Source of the DNA: Roseofilum acuticapitatum BLCC-M154
GTDB taxonomy: Bacteria > Cyanobacteriota > Cyanobacteriia > Cyanobacteriales > Desertifilaceae
Reading direction: 5' to 3'
Length of the DNA stretch: 64,000 nt
NCBI RefSeq assembly: GCF_030068475.1
Contig: NZ_JAQOSP010000087.1
Span: 1-64,000, forward strand
The notes beneath the pieces were generated by a model, which was not told where the DNA came from, did not search any database, and saw nothing but the letters and a program-made list of their open reading frames with translations. The position numbers were made by a program, and so were the translations under genes. This document shows, piece by piece, positions 25,838 through 35,960 of the stretch (positions are counted from its first letter, which is position 1; each line of letters begins with the position of its first letter).

Positions 25838-28162
25838 ATGCTCAAACCCATTGTTGCCTTAATTGGCAATCCCAACTGCGGAAAAACCACCCTCTTTAAC
25901 GCCCTCACTGGAGCCAACCAACGGACAGGAAACTGGCCGGGGGTTACAGTCGATCGCAAAGAAGGGCAGTTTAAAGTCCATGAATCCACCATTACCCTCG
26001 TAGATTTACCAGGGGTGTATTCCTTGGATGCCGAAGAAAGTGCTACTGGGATGGATGAGCTAGTAGCCAGAGATTACCTACTCTCTGGAGAAGCGCAACT
26101 GGTCATTAATATCATTGATGCTTCTAATCTAGAGCGCAATCTGTATCTCACTACCCAGTTAATGGAAATGCGCCTCCCCATGATTATTGCTCTCAATATG
26201 ATGGATGTTGCCCAGAAGCGAGGTATAGAGATTAACGGTCAACAATTGGCTCAGAAGTTGGGGGTTCCCATCATTCCCATTGTAGCCAGCGATCGCCAAG
26301 GAATCCAACCCTTAGTCAACTTAGTCGCTCAAATCCTAGAAAACTTAACCCATTCTCCCAGTTACGTCGGCTACCCAGCCGTCATCGAAGATGCCTTAGC
26401 GGAAATCGTCCCCTATCTCACTGAAGTAACCACCAATCGCATCGTCGAACCGCGCTGGACTGCCCTCAGCTTACTGCAATACGATCAACGGGGAGCAGGC
26501 GAAATCGTCACTCCAGAACTCACAGAAATGATCGCCAAACATCGGCGCACCATTCATCAAGTTTTAGGAGAAGACATAGATATTCTAATCGCCGATAGTC
26601 GCTATAGCTTTATTCAAAATGTGGCGCAAGAAGCCAGTCAGCACACCGGAGAAGTCAGTCAGTCCATGAGCGATAAGCTCGATGCCATCGTCCTTAACCG
26701 TTGGCTCGGCATCCCCATTTTCTTGGGCATCATGTATCTGATGTTCCTATTTACGATTAACATCGGCAGTGCCTTTATTGACTTCTTTGACATCGCTGCC
26801 GGTACACTCTTTGTCGATGGCTTTGGACAACTGCTAGAAAACCTCAACTTCCCCGGATGGGCGATCGCCCTCTTAGCCGATGGTGCAGGCGGTGGGGTGC
26901 AAACCGTCGCCACCTTTATCCCCGTAATTGCCTTCATGTTCCTCTTCTTATCCATACTCGAAGACTCAGGATATATGGCAAGAGCCGCCTTTGTCATGGA
27001 TCGGATGATGCGGTTTGTGGGCTTACCCGGAAAATCTTTTGTACCCATGTTAGTCGGCTTTGGCTGTAACGTACCCGCAATTATGGCCACCCGCACCCTA
27101 GAAAATTCCCGCGATCGCCTCATGACCATCCTCATGAACCCCTTCATGTCTTGTGGCGCAAGGCTTCCCGTTTACGCCCTCTTTGCCGCCGCCTTCTTTC
27201 CTATCGGCGGACAAAACATCGTCTTTAGCCTCTATCTGCTCGGCATTGCCTTCGCCATCCTCACCGGGCTAGTCATGAAAAACACCATCCTCAAAGGCGA
27301 CATTTCCCCCTTTGTTATGGAGCTGCCTCCCTACCACATCCCCCGGTTCAAGGGCGTAATGATTCGCACCTGGGATCGGCTGCGAGCGTTCCTGTGGAAA
27401 GCCGGAAAAGTCATTGTAATCATGGTGACGATTCTGGGATTACTCAACTCTTTAGGCACTGATGGTTCATTTGGCAACCAAGATAGCGATCGCTCTGTCC
27501 TCAGTGCTGCCAGTCAATCTGTTACCCCCGTTTTTGCTCCTATGGGCGTTACCCAGGAGAATTGGCCCGCTACCGTGGGTCTCTTTACCGGTGTATTTGC
27601 CAAAGAAGCCATGGTAGGCACACTTGATTCTATTTACGGACAACTGGCGATCGCCGATAATCCCGAATTAGCCGAAGCAGAAGGCGGCTTTGAGTTCTGG
27701 GGAGGTCTTCAAGAAGCCTTCGCCACCATTCCCGCCAACTTAGCCGAACTTCCCAGTACCTTACTCGATCCCCTAGGATTAAACATTGGCGATACCACAG
27801 ACCTAGAAACTGCCTCATCAGAACAAGAAGTCACTGTAGGCACATTTGGAGCCATGGTGCAACGCTTTGATGGTCAAGCCGGAGCCTATGCTTATCTGCT
27901 CTTCGTGCTGCTCTATTTTCCCTGTGTCTCCGCCACCGCAGCCGTTTACCGGGAAACCAATTTAAGATGGACAATTTTCGTGGGTTCCTGGACAACCGGT
28001 TTAGCCTACATCGTCGCCACCAGTTTCTATCAAATGACGCAATTGAATGTCCAACCCCTCTTTGCCAGTCTATGGCTGGTGGGAATGGCAGCAATTAGTG
28101 TCGGTGTCTTCTTCGCTCTAAAAATGCTCCATCCCCTGCGTCAATCCCAAAATCCCGTTTAG
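25838..28162 (+). CDS. feoB: Ferrous iron transporter FeoB
   Basis: FeoB is the inner-membrane Fe2+ transporter with an N-terminal GTPase. The 774-residue protein shows G1 GNPNCGKTTL (residue about 9), G3 VDLPGVYS, G4 NMMD and the G5 region in the first 170 residues, then a helical linker and a core of about eight or more membrane helices. Gate motifs GCNVPAIMATR and the later FAKEAMVGTL and YFPCVSATAAVYRE, with the conserved cysteines of the permeation path, are all visible. The ATG at 25838 is unambiguous. It lies between feoA and feoC. Confidence 0.97.
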   Translation: MLKPIVALIGNPNCGKTTLFNALTGANQRTGNWPGVTVDRKEGQFKVHESTITLVDLPGVYSLDAEESATGMDELVARDYLLSGEAQLVINIIDASNLERNLYLTTQLMEMRLPMIIALNMMDVAQKRGIEINGQQLAQKLGVPIIPIVASDRQGIQPLVNLVAQILENLTHSPSYVGYPAVIEDALAEIVPYLTEVTTNRIVEPRWTALSLLQYDQRGAGEIVTPELTEMIAKHRRTIHQVLGEDIDILIADSRYSFIQNVAQEASQHTGEVSQSMSDKLDAIVLNRWLGIPIFLGIMYLMFLFTINIGSAFIDFFDIAAGTLFVDGFGQLLENLNFPGWAIALLADGAGGGVQTVATFIPVIAFMFLFLSILEDSGYMARAAFVMDRMMRFVGLPGKSFVPMLVGFGCNVPAIMATRTLENSRDRLMTILMNPFMSCGARLPVYALFAAAFFPIGGQNIVFSLYLLGIAFAILTGLVMKNTILKGDISPFVMELPPYHIPRFKGVMIRTWDRLRAFLWKAGKVIVIMVTILGLLNSLGTDGSFGNQDSDRSVLSAASQSVTPVFAPMGVTQENWPATVGLFTGVFAKEAMVGTLDSIYGQLAIADNPELAEAEGGFEFWGGLQEAFATIPANLAELPSTLLDPLGLNIGDTTDLETASSEQEVTVGTFGAMVQRFDGQAGAYAYLLFVLLYFPCVSATAAVYRETNLRWTIFVGSWTTGLAYIVATSFYQMTQLNVQPLFASLWLVGMAAISVGVFFALKMLHPLRQSQNPV

Positions 28163-28187
28163 AAGATAGCCAAATAGGGAGATTCCC

Positions 28188-28219
28188 CATTCCCTCATTC
28201 CCCCATTCCCCCATTCCCC
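28188..28219. repeat. CCCCCATT microsatellite before feoC
   Basis: Short array of CCCCATT units filling the feoB-feoC gap, related to those at 91 and 25756. Confidence 0.75.
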
Positions 28220-28227
28220 TTAAAATC

Positions 28228-28452
28228 ATGATTTTAGAACTGCAAAACTATCTCGCTCAAAAACAGAAAGTCTCTATAGCTGAACTCGAAAGCCACTTTC
28301 GCAGCCATCCAGATGCTTTGCGAGGAATGCTGAACAAATTAGTCCATAAAGGCAGAGTCAAACCTGTAATACCAGAAAGCACAAAATGTGGCGGTTGTAC
28401 CCATTGCGATACCAAAGCCTTTGAGTTTTACGAATGGTTAGGTAAACCATAG
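28228..28452 (+). CDS. feoC: FeoC-like winged-helix regulator
   Basis: A 74-residue protein: a winged-helix domain (VSIAELESHFRSHPDALRGM LNKLVHKGRVKP) followed by a Cys cluster KCGGCTHCDT that could bind an Fe-S cluster or iron. FeoC proteins regulate or protect FeoB. Position directly after feoB supports the call. ATG at 28228. Confidence 0.88.
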   Translation: MILELQNYLAQKQKVSIAELESHFRSHPDALRGMLNKLVHKGRVKPVIPESTKCGGCTHCDTKAFEFYEWLGKP

Positions 28453-28517
28453 GGAATAGGCAAAAAGTGATAACATAGCTCTACGAATGAGGTTTAGCTG
28501 AAGTTATTAAACACTAT

Positions 28518-29636
28518 ATGTTGGAATATTGGCATAGTATACCGAGATCTGTACGTTTAGGTCTATTATTTCCCCTGGGATTTCTGAATGCTTGGTTGCT
28601 CTCCCATGTCATTAATAACCTTCAGCCTTTAGTCAGCTTGTTTGTTACCGCAACGCTGTTCTCATTTTTGCTGAATTTTCCCATTCAATTTTTACATCGT
28701 CGAGGACTGAAACGATCTTGGGCAATTGCTGTTGTCCTTCTGGTTGCAGTCTTATTTATCTTCTTTTTAGCTGGATTACTGATCCCACTGATTCTGACCC
28801 AATTAGCTCAACTACTCAAGAGCTTACCGGAGATCATCGAATCGGGCGATCGCCAAATCCAAGCACTCGAACAATGGGCGATCGCTCAAAATCTCCCCTT
28901 TGACTTAAGTGATATTACTTTACATCTAGCTCGAAATTTATCTACCCAACTCCAATCCATCGGCTCCCAAGCCTTAGATTTACTCGTAGGAACCATTAAC
29001 AACATTTTTAATGGCTCAATTATTCTCGTCTTTACCCTCTTTCTCGTCTTCGGTGGCGAATCCTTTTGGCAGGGAATTTTTAGTTGGATACCCGATCCTT
29101 GGAGAAGCAAATTACAAGACACTTCACAGCAAGTTTTTGCCAACTACTTTGTTAGTCAAACCATTTTAGCCGCAATTCTCAGCGTTGCTCAGACGATCGT
29201 TTTTGTCCTGTTACAAGTTCCCTATGGTGTGTTGTTTGGCGTAGCCATTGGCATGACTACCCTAGTCCCCTATGCCAGTGCCCTAACCGTCATTTTAGCC
29301 AGTCTCATTGTTGGATTACAAGATTTTGGATTAGGCATTCAGGTATTAGGTGCAGCTTTGATTGTTGGGCAAATTAATGACAACATTGTTGCCCCCCGTC
29401 TTTTAGGCGATATGATCGGACTCAATCCCCTTTGGTTAATGATTTCTCTGATTATTGGCGGGAAATTCGCTGGACTTTTGGGTTTATTACTTGCTGTCCC
29501 TGTGGCTAGTGTGATCAAAACTATGGTAGACTTTGCCCGTTATCCGGAACAGACTTCCCCAAAAATTTTAGAGGATCGCCCCAGTCCTGAAGATCCTTTA
29601 GCACCATCAGAACATGAGGAAACAACAGAAGATTAA
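28518..29636 (+). CDS. AI-2E/PerM-family membrane transporter
   Basis: A 372-residue polytopic membrane protein of the UPF0118/AI-2E family. Early helices (LLFPLGFLNAWLLSHVI, LVSLFVTATLFSFLLNFPI) are followed by RGLKRSWAIAVVLLVAVLF, a soluble helical region (about 95-150), and a late helix set with GVLFGVAIGMTTLVPYASAL and INDNIVAPRLLGDMIGLNPL, which are family signatures. Members export diverse solutes, including ions and autoinducer-2; the substrate here is unknown. The C-terminal 35 residues are acidic and polar. Confidence 0.9.
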   Translation: MLEYWHSIPRSVRLGLLFPLGFLNAWLLSHVINNLQPLVSLFVTATLFSFLLNFPIQFLHRRGLKRSWAIAVVLLVAVLFIFFLAGLLIPLILTQLAQLLKSLPEIIESGDRQIQALEQWAIAQNLPFDLSDITLHLARNLSTQLQSIGSQALDLLVGTINNIFNGSIILVFTLFLVFGGESFWQGIFSWIPDPWRSKLQDTSQQVFANYFVSQTILAAILSVAQTIVFVLLQVPYGVLFGVAIGMTTLVPYASALTVILASLIVGLQDFGLGIQVLGAALIVGQINDNIVAPRLLGDMIGLNPLWLMISLIIGGKFAGLLGLLLAVPVASVIKTMVDFARYPEQTSPKILEDRPSPEDPLAPSEHEETTED

Positions 29637-29687
29637 AAGCACCGATCTAAATCAATCGGGATGCGTTAAAAACGCACCCCACCAGAG

Positions 29688-31646
29688 TTAATGAATCGAT
29701 TGCTGTACCCGCTCCTCTTCTGTGGGAGTAATCCCCAAATTTTGTTGGATTTGCAAGGCTTGACTAAAACAGGAAATGGCCTCTTGATAGCGCTGTAATT
29801 CTGCTAAAGCCGTCCCTTTTCCCCGCCAAGCTTCATAATCATTAGACTCTAACTGAATGGCCCGATCGTAGGAAGAAATTGCTTCTTCAAAACGGCGTAA
29901 TTTTTCTAATAAAATACCCCGATGTCGCCAAGCTTGATGGTGATTTGGCTCTAGGGTTAATACCTGATCGTAGGCATCAACCGCTTCTTCATAGCGTTGA
30001 ATGCGCTCTAGGATTTCTGCTCGTGCTGTCCAAATTTGAGGATCGTCGGCATTGAGCTGCAACGCCCGATCGTAAGATTCTAAACCTGGCTCATACTGTT
30101 TTAAGTGGGCTAAGGTTGTGCCTCGATTAAACCAAATGGCACTTAAGAGCCTCTTTTCTGGTGGATCTTCTCGCTCTTCAGAAAGGGTAATTGCGCGATC
30201 GTAGGCGGCGATCGCCTCTGCATACTGTTCTCCTTTCTCCAGAGCATTGCCGCGATGGAACCAAGCTTCGATTTTATCTGCATCTAAGGCAATTACTCGA
30301 TCGTAACAGGCGATCGCCTCCTCAAACTGTCCCAACTTTTCCCGCGCTACTCCCTGGTTATGCCAAGCTTCCGTATCTTCTGGTTGTAAGGAAATCGCCC
30401 GCTCATAGGCTTCTACCGCTTCCTGATGGCGCTCTAACTTCAGCAGCATATTGCCGCGACAATACCAAATTTCTGCCCCTTCAGGGTTCAATTCTAGAGC
30501 GCGATCGAATGCCTGTAAAGCCTCCAGAGGGCGATCAAACAACATTAAGCCTAGACCCTTATAATACCAAACTTCACCATTCTCCGGCTCTAAAAACAAC
30601 GCCTGCTCATAGGAATGCAATGCATCCTCATAGCGATGCAACTTCACTAGCGTCTTTCCTCGCTCATACCACGCTTCAAAAGACTGGGGTTGGCTTTCCA
30701 GAACCTGATCGTAAAGAGCCACAGCTTCCTCATACAACCCCTCATCTGCCAATAAATTTCCCTGATCCACACACTCTTGAGCCGTCACAAAAAGCTGGTT
30801 TTCATCTAACTTGTCTAAATCGAAAGACAAAGGATTCTCTTCTTCCTCATCCAACTCCACTAAGTCCTCTAAAAAATCTTTTTCTGAAACTCCAGACACT
30901 CCTTTAGATACAGGAGTAGATACAGGAGCAGGTTTCACCACCTGACGAATTTTACTCAACTCAGTTTGTAGATCTTCTCCCAACCCTTGCAGTTGTTTCA
31001 CCAACTGTTGGCGCACTTCCTGAATCGCCCCAGCAGAGTCTTTTAACTCCAAAACCTCTTGATTGACATGCTGGTATCCCCGTTGACGCTCAGTTTTCGC
31101 GGCTTCAATTTGAGCCGTCAAATCCTCAACCAACTGGCGAGCCATATCTGCATACTGTTGCAAATGGCCTTCTGACTGATTCAGATCCTCAAACCGGCGA
31201 TTCACCTCAATCACAATTTGCTTAACCATACTGCTTCGCATAAAGCGCAATAACACCACGGTTCCACCAATAAAGATTACCATGAGCAGCATCAACTGAT
31301 TGAGACGCGATCGAATATCATCCACCTCTGACAATCTTGCTTGCAACTCTATTTCCTGTCTGGCTCGCTCTTGAGCAAACTTCTCATTCACCGTCTGCTC
31401 CACTGTCTGCTCAATCACTTCCTTCAGGGTGTTTAAATCCTGCTCCGATAACCCACTATTGCCCTGGGGAGCAGCAGGAGCAGGTTTCGGTTGTGCTGGT
31501 GCTTGTGCTTGAGGTTTGGCTTGGGCAACTTTCACTTCTGAAGCATTTGCCCCATAAGCAACTGCTATGACATTAAATGAGGCTAAACTTGCTAATAGCC
31601 AGAGATAAAAGGGTGTAACACGCATAGATTTTGAAGGAATCCCCAT
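29688..31646 (-). CDS. TPR-repeat protein with signal/anchor and coiled coil
   Basis: A 652-residue protein. A hydrophobic N-terminal signal sequence (LWLLASLASFNVIAVAYGA) is followed by a Gln/Pro/Ala-rich stretch, a second hydrophobic helix (LMLLMVIFIGGTVVLLRFM, about 115-133), a coiled coil to about 240, and then ten or more 34-residue tetratricopeptide repeats from about 285 to the end (each with the W/Y..G..L..L..Y..A...Y..A..L.P pattern). TPRs are protein-binding scaffolds. The likely site is the inner or thylakoid membrane; the partner is unknown. Starts at ATG 31646; a later ATG seven codons in is possible. Confidence 0.85.
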   Translation of the reverse strand: MGIPSKSMRVTPFYLWLLASLASFNVIAVAYGANASEVKVAQAKPQAQAPAQPKPAPAAPQGNSGLSEQDLNTLKEVIEQTVEQTVNEKFAQERARQEIELQARLSEVDDIRSRLNQLMLLMVIFIGGTVVLLRFMRSSMVKQIVIEVNRRFEDLNQSEGHLQQYADMARQLVEDLTAQIEAAKTERQRGYQHVNQEVLELKDSAGAIQEVRQQLVKQLQGLGEDLQTELSKIRQVVKPAPVSTPVSKGVSGVSEKDFLEDLVELDEEEENPLSFDLDKLDENQLFVTAQECVDQGNLLADEGLYEEAVALYDQVLESQPQSFEAWYERGKTLVKLHRYEDALHSYEQALFLEPENGEVWYYKGLGLMLFDRPLEALQAFDRALELNPEGAEIWYCRGNMLLKLERHQEAVEAYERAISLQPEDTEAWHNQGVAREKLGQFEEAIACYDRVIALDADKIEAWFHRGNALEKGEQYAEAIAAYDRAITLSEEREDPPEKRLLSAIWFNRGTTLAHLKQYEPGLESYDRALQLNADDPQIWTARAEILERIQRYEEAVDAYDQVLTLEPNHHQAWRHRGILLEKLRRFEEAISSYDRAIQLESNDYEAWRGKGTALAELQRYQEAISCFSQALQIQQNLGITPTEEERVQQSIH

Positions 31647-31812
31647 ACAATTAAGCCTGAAATCACTACCGGCTCTCCACTATTCACTCATCAGCAGTTA
31701 AACTCATAACAGTGCTATAGGAATAGCAGATCAACTCGCCTAAATCGTAATACCAGATTAAGATAGTTAATCCGGGTAAAGATTAGGATTGAAGTTAGGG
31801 TGCGATAAACCA

Positions 31813-34026
31813 ATGCAGGAACTGACCCATATGACTCCAGTCGATCAACCTTTCCAGGATTCGATATCTTCCGTTTCCTTAGAAGATCGTTTCTCTCACT
31901 ATGAAACCCTCTCTAAACGGGTGATGTTAGCAGTGCTACGCTGCGACGGACATCAATCTGCCCATTTACAGAATTGGATACTCGATGGATTTAATCTTGC
32001 ATTTGCCAATAGTTTGGGTTTGAATGCCTCAGAAAATCCTACGGAATATTCTGGTCGTCCGTTTTTTGATGGGTTACCCCCTTCTGAATATGCCACCCTC
32101 CAACATCATTATTCCTGTCACTTGCTGGCGCTGCTGCTCTCTCAGTTACTTAAGCAACTGCCGAGTACCCTCAGTAATACCGGAGAACTCGATCGCCTTC
32201 AGGAGCAGATTCGAGAGCTAGAACAGATCGTCAATACCCCTATTGTTGTTCAATTCAACCGACCTTCTCAACCTCCCGGTTGGTTGCAATTGTGGTTCAA
32301 TTCTGAAGGTCTGAAAATTAGCGGTATGCATCCGAAATTGGATGAATGGACTGTATTTAGTCGGCGATTGATGGGAGATGATACATTCAAGGATCTGCAA
32401 TGGCTGGAAAATTATAGTGTTAGTGGGGAGTTGATTCTTGAGGCTATTGACGTTACTCAAACGGAACAAAAACACCGCCTGATTCAACTGTTGACTAGCC
32501 CGGATTCTCTTTTAGAAGGCAATAAGCTGCAATTGATTAATTATCAACTCCAGGTGTTATTCCGCGCCAGCCATTTCATGATCTTAAATGCGGATATGAA
32601 TCAAGTACGCTTTTTGGTGGGTAAAGCTTGTGGAACGGTAGAAAGTTATGTATTTCCTAGGGAAGAGCTGGATAATCCCCATTTTCTAACGGCTCTAGAA
32701 CAGAATCAAGTGTTGCGGGCGGGAGAAATTAATGCTCAAAGTCACAGTCAATGCGAGCGCACCCTATGGGAGGAAGGGGTACGTTCTTTGTTGTTGATTC
32801 CCCTCAGATGGGATTATGAACAACAGGGCCATCATCCGGAAATGTTGAGATTAATTGGGTTAATTAGCGATCGCCCCCATAATTTTACCGCCCAAGATTG
32901 CCGTTACGCCCAAGAGTTAATCCCTGCCTTTGCTTGCGCCATGCGGCAAACCAACCACAATCAGCTCAACCCCATCCATCCAGCAGTGGCTTGGCGCTTT
33001 ACCCAGGAAGCAGAACGGCGCAGTTGGGGCTTTGAAGCTGCTCCCATTGTCTGTGAAAAGGTTTATCCCCTGTTTGGGATTTCTGATATTCGCAGTTCTT
33101 CTCATGAGCGAAATCGAGCCATTCAAGCCGATCTGATCGAACAATTTAAATTAGCATTAGCTATTTTAGAGGCAGTAGAAGAGTATCAAGAAAATCGCTT
33201 TGTTCGACAGATTAAAATTGACTTAGAAATCTACCAAAAACGCATTGAAGACAAGGTAACTGTTGATTCGGAAGTAACAGCAGTTCAGTATCTACAAGAT
33301 CATTTTGAGATTTATTTTGACTACTTTTGTCAATGTGGAGAACTCGCGCAAAAAGCGGTTCAATACTATCGCCAATGTTCGGATAACGATCGCCACTCGG
33401 TAGACACTGCCCGCAAAGCCTACGATCGCACGATCGATCGCATTAATGAGCATCTACTGGAGACTTGGGAGCATTGGCAAAAGCGAATGCAAGCCATTAT
33501 TCCCCACTATTGCGATCTCGAATCGACCGATGGCATCGATCATATGATTTATGTGGGCAAATCGATTCATCATAGCTTTACGCCCTTTCATTTACACAGC
33601 CTGCGCTATGAGCAACTTTGCGCCCTGTGCGATGCCGCTCGGACGGGGATTAAACTCCATGAAGTGGATAAAATTCCTTTACTCTTAACCCATCTGGTGT
33701 TAGTACAAGATGTGACCATCGATATTTTCCATGATGAAAATACGGAAAAAATCTTTGATGTCCAAGGCAGTCGAGATACCCGCTATGAAATTGTCAAAAA
33801 ACGGATTGATAAGGGGGTAGATTTGGAAACCGGCGATCGCATTACTGCCCCCGGAATGCTCACCCTAGTCTATTCTACGGATGATGAGTGGAAAGAATAC
33901 GAGCATTATCTCGATTATCTTCAGCGCGAAGGCTGGATTGCTCCAGAAATTCTATCGGGTTCTGTGGCTCCCCTACAAGGGGTCGATGGGCTGCGGTATG
34001 CTAGAGTCCAGGTTTTACCGGAATAG
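31813..34026 (+). CDS. Large GAF-domain-like cyanobacterial protein, unknown function
   Basis: A 737-residue soluble protein. Residues about 230-385 look like a GAF domain (LQVLFRASHFMILNADMNQV followed by ERTLWEEGVRSLLLIPLRWD), possibly binding a small ligand or a bilin, though no clear chromophore-lysing Cys-His motif is visible. The C-terminal half is largely helical with acidic patches and carries a DIFHDENTEKIFDVQG segment near residue 640. I cannot assign a reaction. The ATG at 31813 is preferred; the frame's first codon, a TTG at 31789, is unlikely, and ATG 31831 is an alternative. It starts about 165 bp from the divergent TPR gene. Confidence 0.7.
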   Translation: MQELTHMTPVDQPFQDSISSVSLEDRFSHYETLSKRVMLAVLRCDGHQSAHLQNWILDGFNLAFANSLGLNASENPTEYSGRPFFDGLPPSEYATLQHHYSCHLLALLLSQLLKQLPSTLSNTGELDRLQEQIRELEQIVNTPIVVQFNRPSQPPGWLQLWFNSEGLKISGMHPKLDEWTVFSRRLMGDDTFKDLQWLENYSVSGELILEAIDVTQTEQKHRLIQLLTSPDSLLEGNKLQLINYQLQVLFRASHFMILNADMNQVRFLVGKACGTVESYVFPREELDNPHFLTALEQNQVLRAGEINAQSHSQCERTLWEEGVRSLLLIPLRWDYEQQGHHPEMLRLIGLISDRPHNFTAQDCRYAQELIPAFACAMRQTNHNQLNPIHPAVAWRFTQEAERRSWGFEAAPIVCEKVYPLFGISDIRSSSHERNRAIQADLIEQFKLALAILEAVEEYQENRFVRQIKIDLEIYQKRIEDKVTVDSEVTAVQYLQDHFEIYFDYFCQCGELAQKAVQYYRQCSDNDRHSVDTARKAYDRTIDRINEHLLETWEHWQKRMQAIIPHYCDLESTDGIDHMIYVGKSIHHSFTPFHLHSLRYEQLCALCDAARTGIKLHEVDKIPLLLTHLVLVQDVTIDIFHDENTEKIFDVQGSRDTRYEIVKKRIDKGVDLETGDRITAPGMLTLVYSTDDEWKEYEHYLDYLQREGWIAPEILSGSVAPLQGVDGLRYARVQVLPE

Positions 34027-34135
34027 TGATGCTTTGGGTCTGTAGGGTGGATTTTAGTAGTTAACTGTACAAATCGGCGATCGCCCATAGAGGACAATCA
34101 AAGATACAAACCCGTTTAAGAATTGACCCTTGGTA

Positions 34136-35260
34136 ATGTCCGCTCAACACCCCCTACCTACCCTGGTCGTTATGCATGGCGATCAAACCGGAGAAGAACT
34201 TCTAGCCGAAGCTCTACGAGTTTTGCACCCTTCAGTTATTCGCCAACCCCTGGAATTTATCGATTACGACTTGAGTTTAGAAAATCGGCGAGCAACCCAT
34301 AATCAGGTGGTTTGGGATGCTGCTCAGATGGCCTGTAAAACCGGACTGGCTTTGAAAGCAGCTACCATTACCCCGGAAATTCCGGGGGATGTGGGTAGCC
34401 CTAATGCTATCTTGCGAGAAGCCTTGGGAGCTTCAGTGATTTTACGAACGGGGCGACGTATTCCCCAGATTCGACCCGTAGGTGGAGTTCATGCGCCCAT
34501 TACTATCGTTCGCATGGCTGTAGATGATGCCTATGGTGCGAAGGAATGGCGAGAAACTACGGAAAGTGGCGATGAAATTGCCTGGCGCACCTCCAAGATT
34601 AGCCGCTCCATTTGCCGAACAGTAGCTGAATTTACGTTTGTCCATGCCAAACGGATGGGGGCGAAAGTCTTTGGCGGGCCAAAATTTACGGTTAGTGCTA
34701 CCTATGAAGGGATGTTTAAGGAAGAACTGGATGCAGCCAGCGATCGCTATCCGGAGGTCACCTATCAACCCCTGCTGATTGATGCTACCTTTGCCTTACT
34801 GCTGCAAAATAGCGGCGAAGCCTTGGTGATCCCTGCTCTCAATCGGGATGGGGATTTACTCTCGGATATGGTGTTACAAATGTATGGCAGTATTGCAGGC
34901 TCGGAGAGTTTGGTCATGGGTTTTGATGCCAATACCTTGCAGGTGAAAACCGTGATGGCAGAAGCGCCCCATGGCACAGCCCCCGCCCTCTATGGTAAAA
35001 ATATTGCTAATCCTATGGCTATGATTTTGGCCGGTGCTGCCCTCCTCACCTATGTGAAAACTCCGGCAGGCGATCGCGTCAGAGAAATGGAGTTTTATCG
35101 CGCTTCTCGCTCAATTTATGAGTCCGTATTTGAAGCCATTTATGAAGGTAAAGCCACCCCAGATTTAGGAGGACAAATGATGACTTCTGAGTTTACCGAT
35201 GAGGTGATTCGCAAAGTTAAAACTAAGCTTGAGGTCTGGTCTACTTTAGAGTCTACTTGA
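34136..35260 (+). CDS. Isocitrate/isopropylmalate dehydrogenase family protein
   Basis: A 374-residue beta-decarboxylating dehydrogenase homologue. The family features are GDQTGEELLAEALRVL at the N-terminus (compare GDGIGPE), LRTGRRIPQIRPVGG, NRDGDLLSDMVLQMYGSIAG around residue 235 (the metal-binding DxxxD region) and EAPHGTAPALYGKNIANPMA near 282, which is the nucleotide-binding part. It is shorter than bacterial isocitrate dehydrogenase and departs from standard LeuB, so the substrate is not assigned. ATG 34136 is chosen over a TTG six bases upstream. No leucine genes are adjacent. Confidence 0.88.
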   Translation: MSAQHPLPTLVVMHGDQTGEELLAEALRVLHPSVIRQPLEFIDYDLSLENRRATHNQVVWDAAQMACKTGLALKAATITPEIPGDVGSPNAILREALGASVILRTGRRIPQIRPVGGVHAPITIVRMAVDDAYGAKEWRETTESGDEIAWRTSKISRSICRTVAEFTFVHAKRMGAKVFGGPKFTVSATYEGMFKEELDAASDRYPEVTYQPLLIDATFALLLQNSGEALVIPALNRDGDLLSDMVLQMYGSIAGSESLVMGFDANTLQVKTVMAEAPHGTAPALYGKNIANPMAMILAGAALLTYVKTPAGDRVREMEFYRASRSIYESVFEAIYEGKATPDLGGQMMTSEFTDEVIRKVKTKLEVWSTLEST

Positions 35261-35343
35261 TGCCGATCAATTAACAATAAAAGAATGCCTACATATTTTA
35301 ATCGGAAAAACGTTCTCAAGGATTCATACGTGACGGGGGAGCC

Positions 35344-35904
35344 ATGACGATTACTCTTTTACCAGTCAATACCTTATCTGAATTTCTCAAGTGCCCAGAA
35401 ACCAAGCCTGCGAGCGAATATATCAATGGCGAGATTATTCAAAAGTCGATGCCAAAAGGAAAACATAGTCAATTACAACTGAGGTTGTGCAACGCGATTA
35501 ATGAACGAGCAGAACCGGAGAAAATCGCTTATGCTTTTCCTGAATTGCGGTGTTCGTTTGGAGATCGCTCTCTTGTCCCCGATATTGCGGTGTTTCTCTG
35601 GTCAAACATTCCTTTTGAGGAGGATGGAGAAGTGCCCAATGATTTTCTCTTACCTCCAGATTGGATCGTTGAAATCTTGTCCCCAGAACAAAGCGCGAAT
35701 CAGGTGATGGGAAAGATTCTCTATAGTTTGCGATCGGGGAGTCAACTGGGTTGGTTGGTCGATCCCCAAGATCGTTCTATTGTTGTCTTTGAGCCGAATA
35801 AACAACCGGAATGGCTAACGGGTAGCGATCGCCCCCAAACCCTAGCCGGACTTGAGCTAGACTTAACCATAGAGCAGATCTTTGGCTGGTTGAAACTGAA
35901 TTAA
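35344..35904 (+). CDS. Uma2-family (DUF820) putative endonuclease
   Basis: A 186-residue Uma2/DUF820 protein: SEYINGEIIQKSMPKGKHSQ, the SLVPDIAVFLWSNIP strand with the conserved acidic residue, WIVEILSPEQSANQVMGKIL and SGSQLGWLVDPQDRSIVVFEP. The last 80 bp, including the stop, are duplicated at 37018-37095, which identifies it as the left end of a duplicated segment. Function unsettled for this family. Confidence 0.88.
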   Translation: MTITLLPVNTLSEFLKCPETKPASEYINGEIIQKSMPKGKHSQLQLRLCNAINERAEPEKIAYAFPELRCSFGDRSLVPDIAVFLWSNIPFEEDGEVPNDFLLPPDWIVEILSPEQSANQVMGKILYSLRSGSQLGWLVDPQDRSIVVFEPNKQPEWLTGSDRPQTLAGLELDLTIEQIFGWLKLN

Positions 35905-35960
35905 GCAGGCGATCCCTAAACTCAACCTCAAAGGCTGCGTTTAGCCTTTTGCCCAGAGCT

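Noticed and set aside
30191-30907. 238-codon plus-strand frame inside the TPR gene
   Set aside because: Antisense shadow of periodic TPR codons; no independent start signals.
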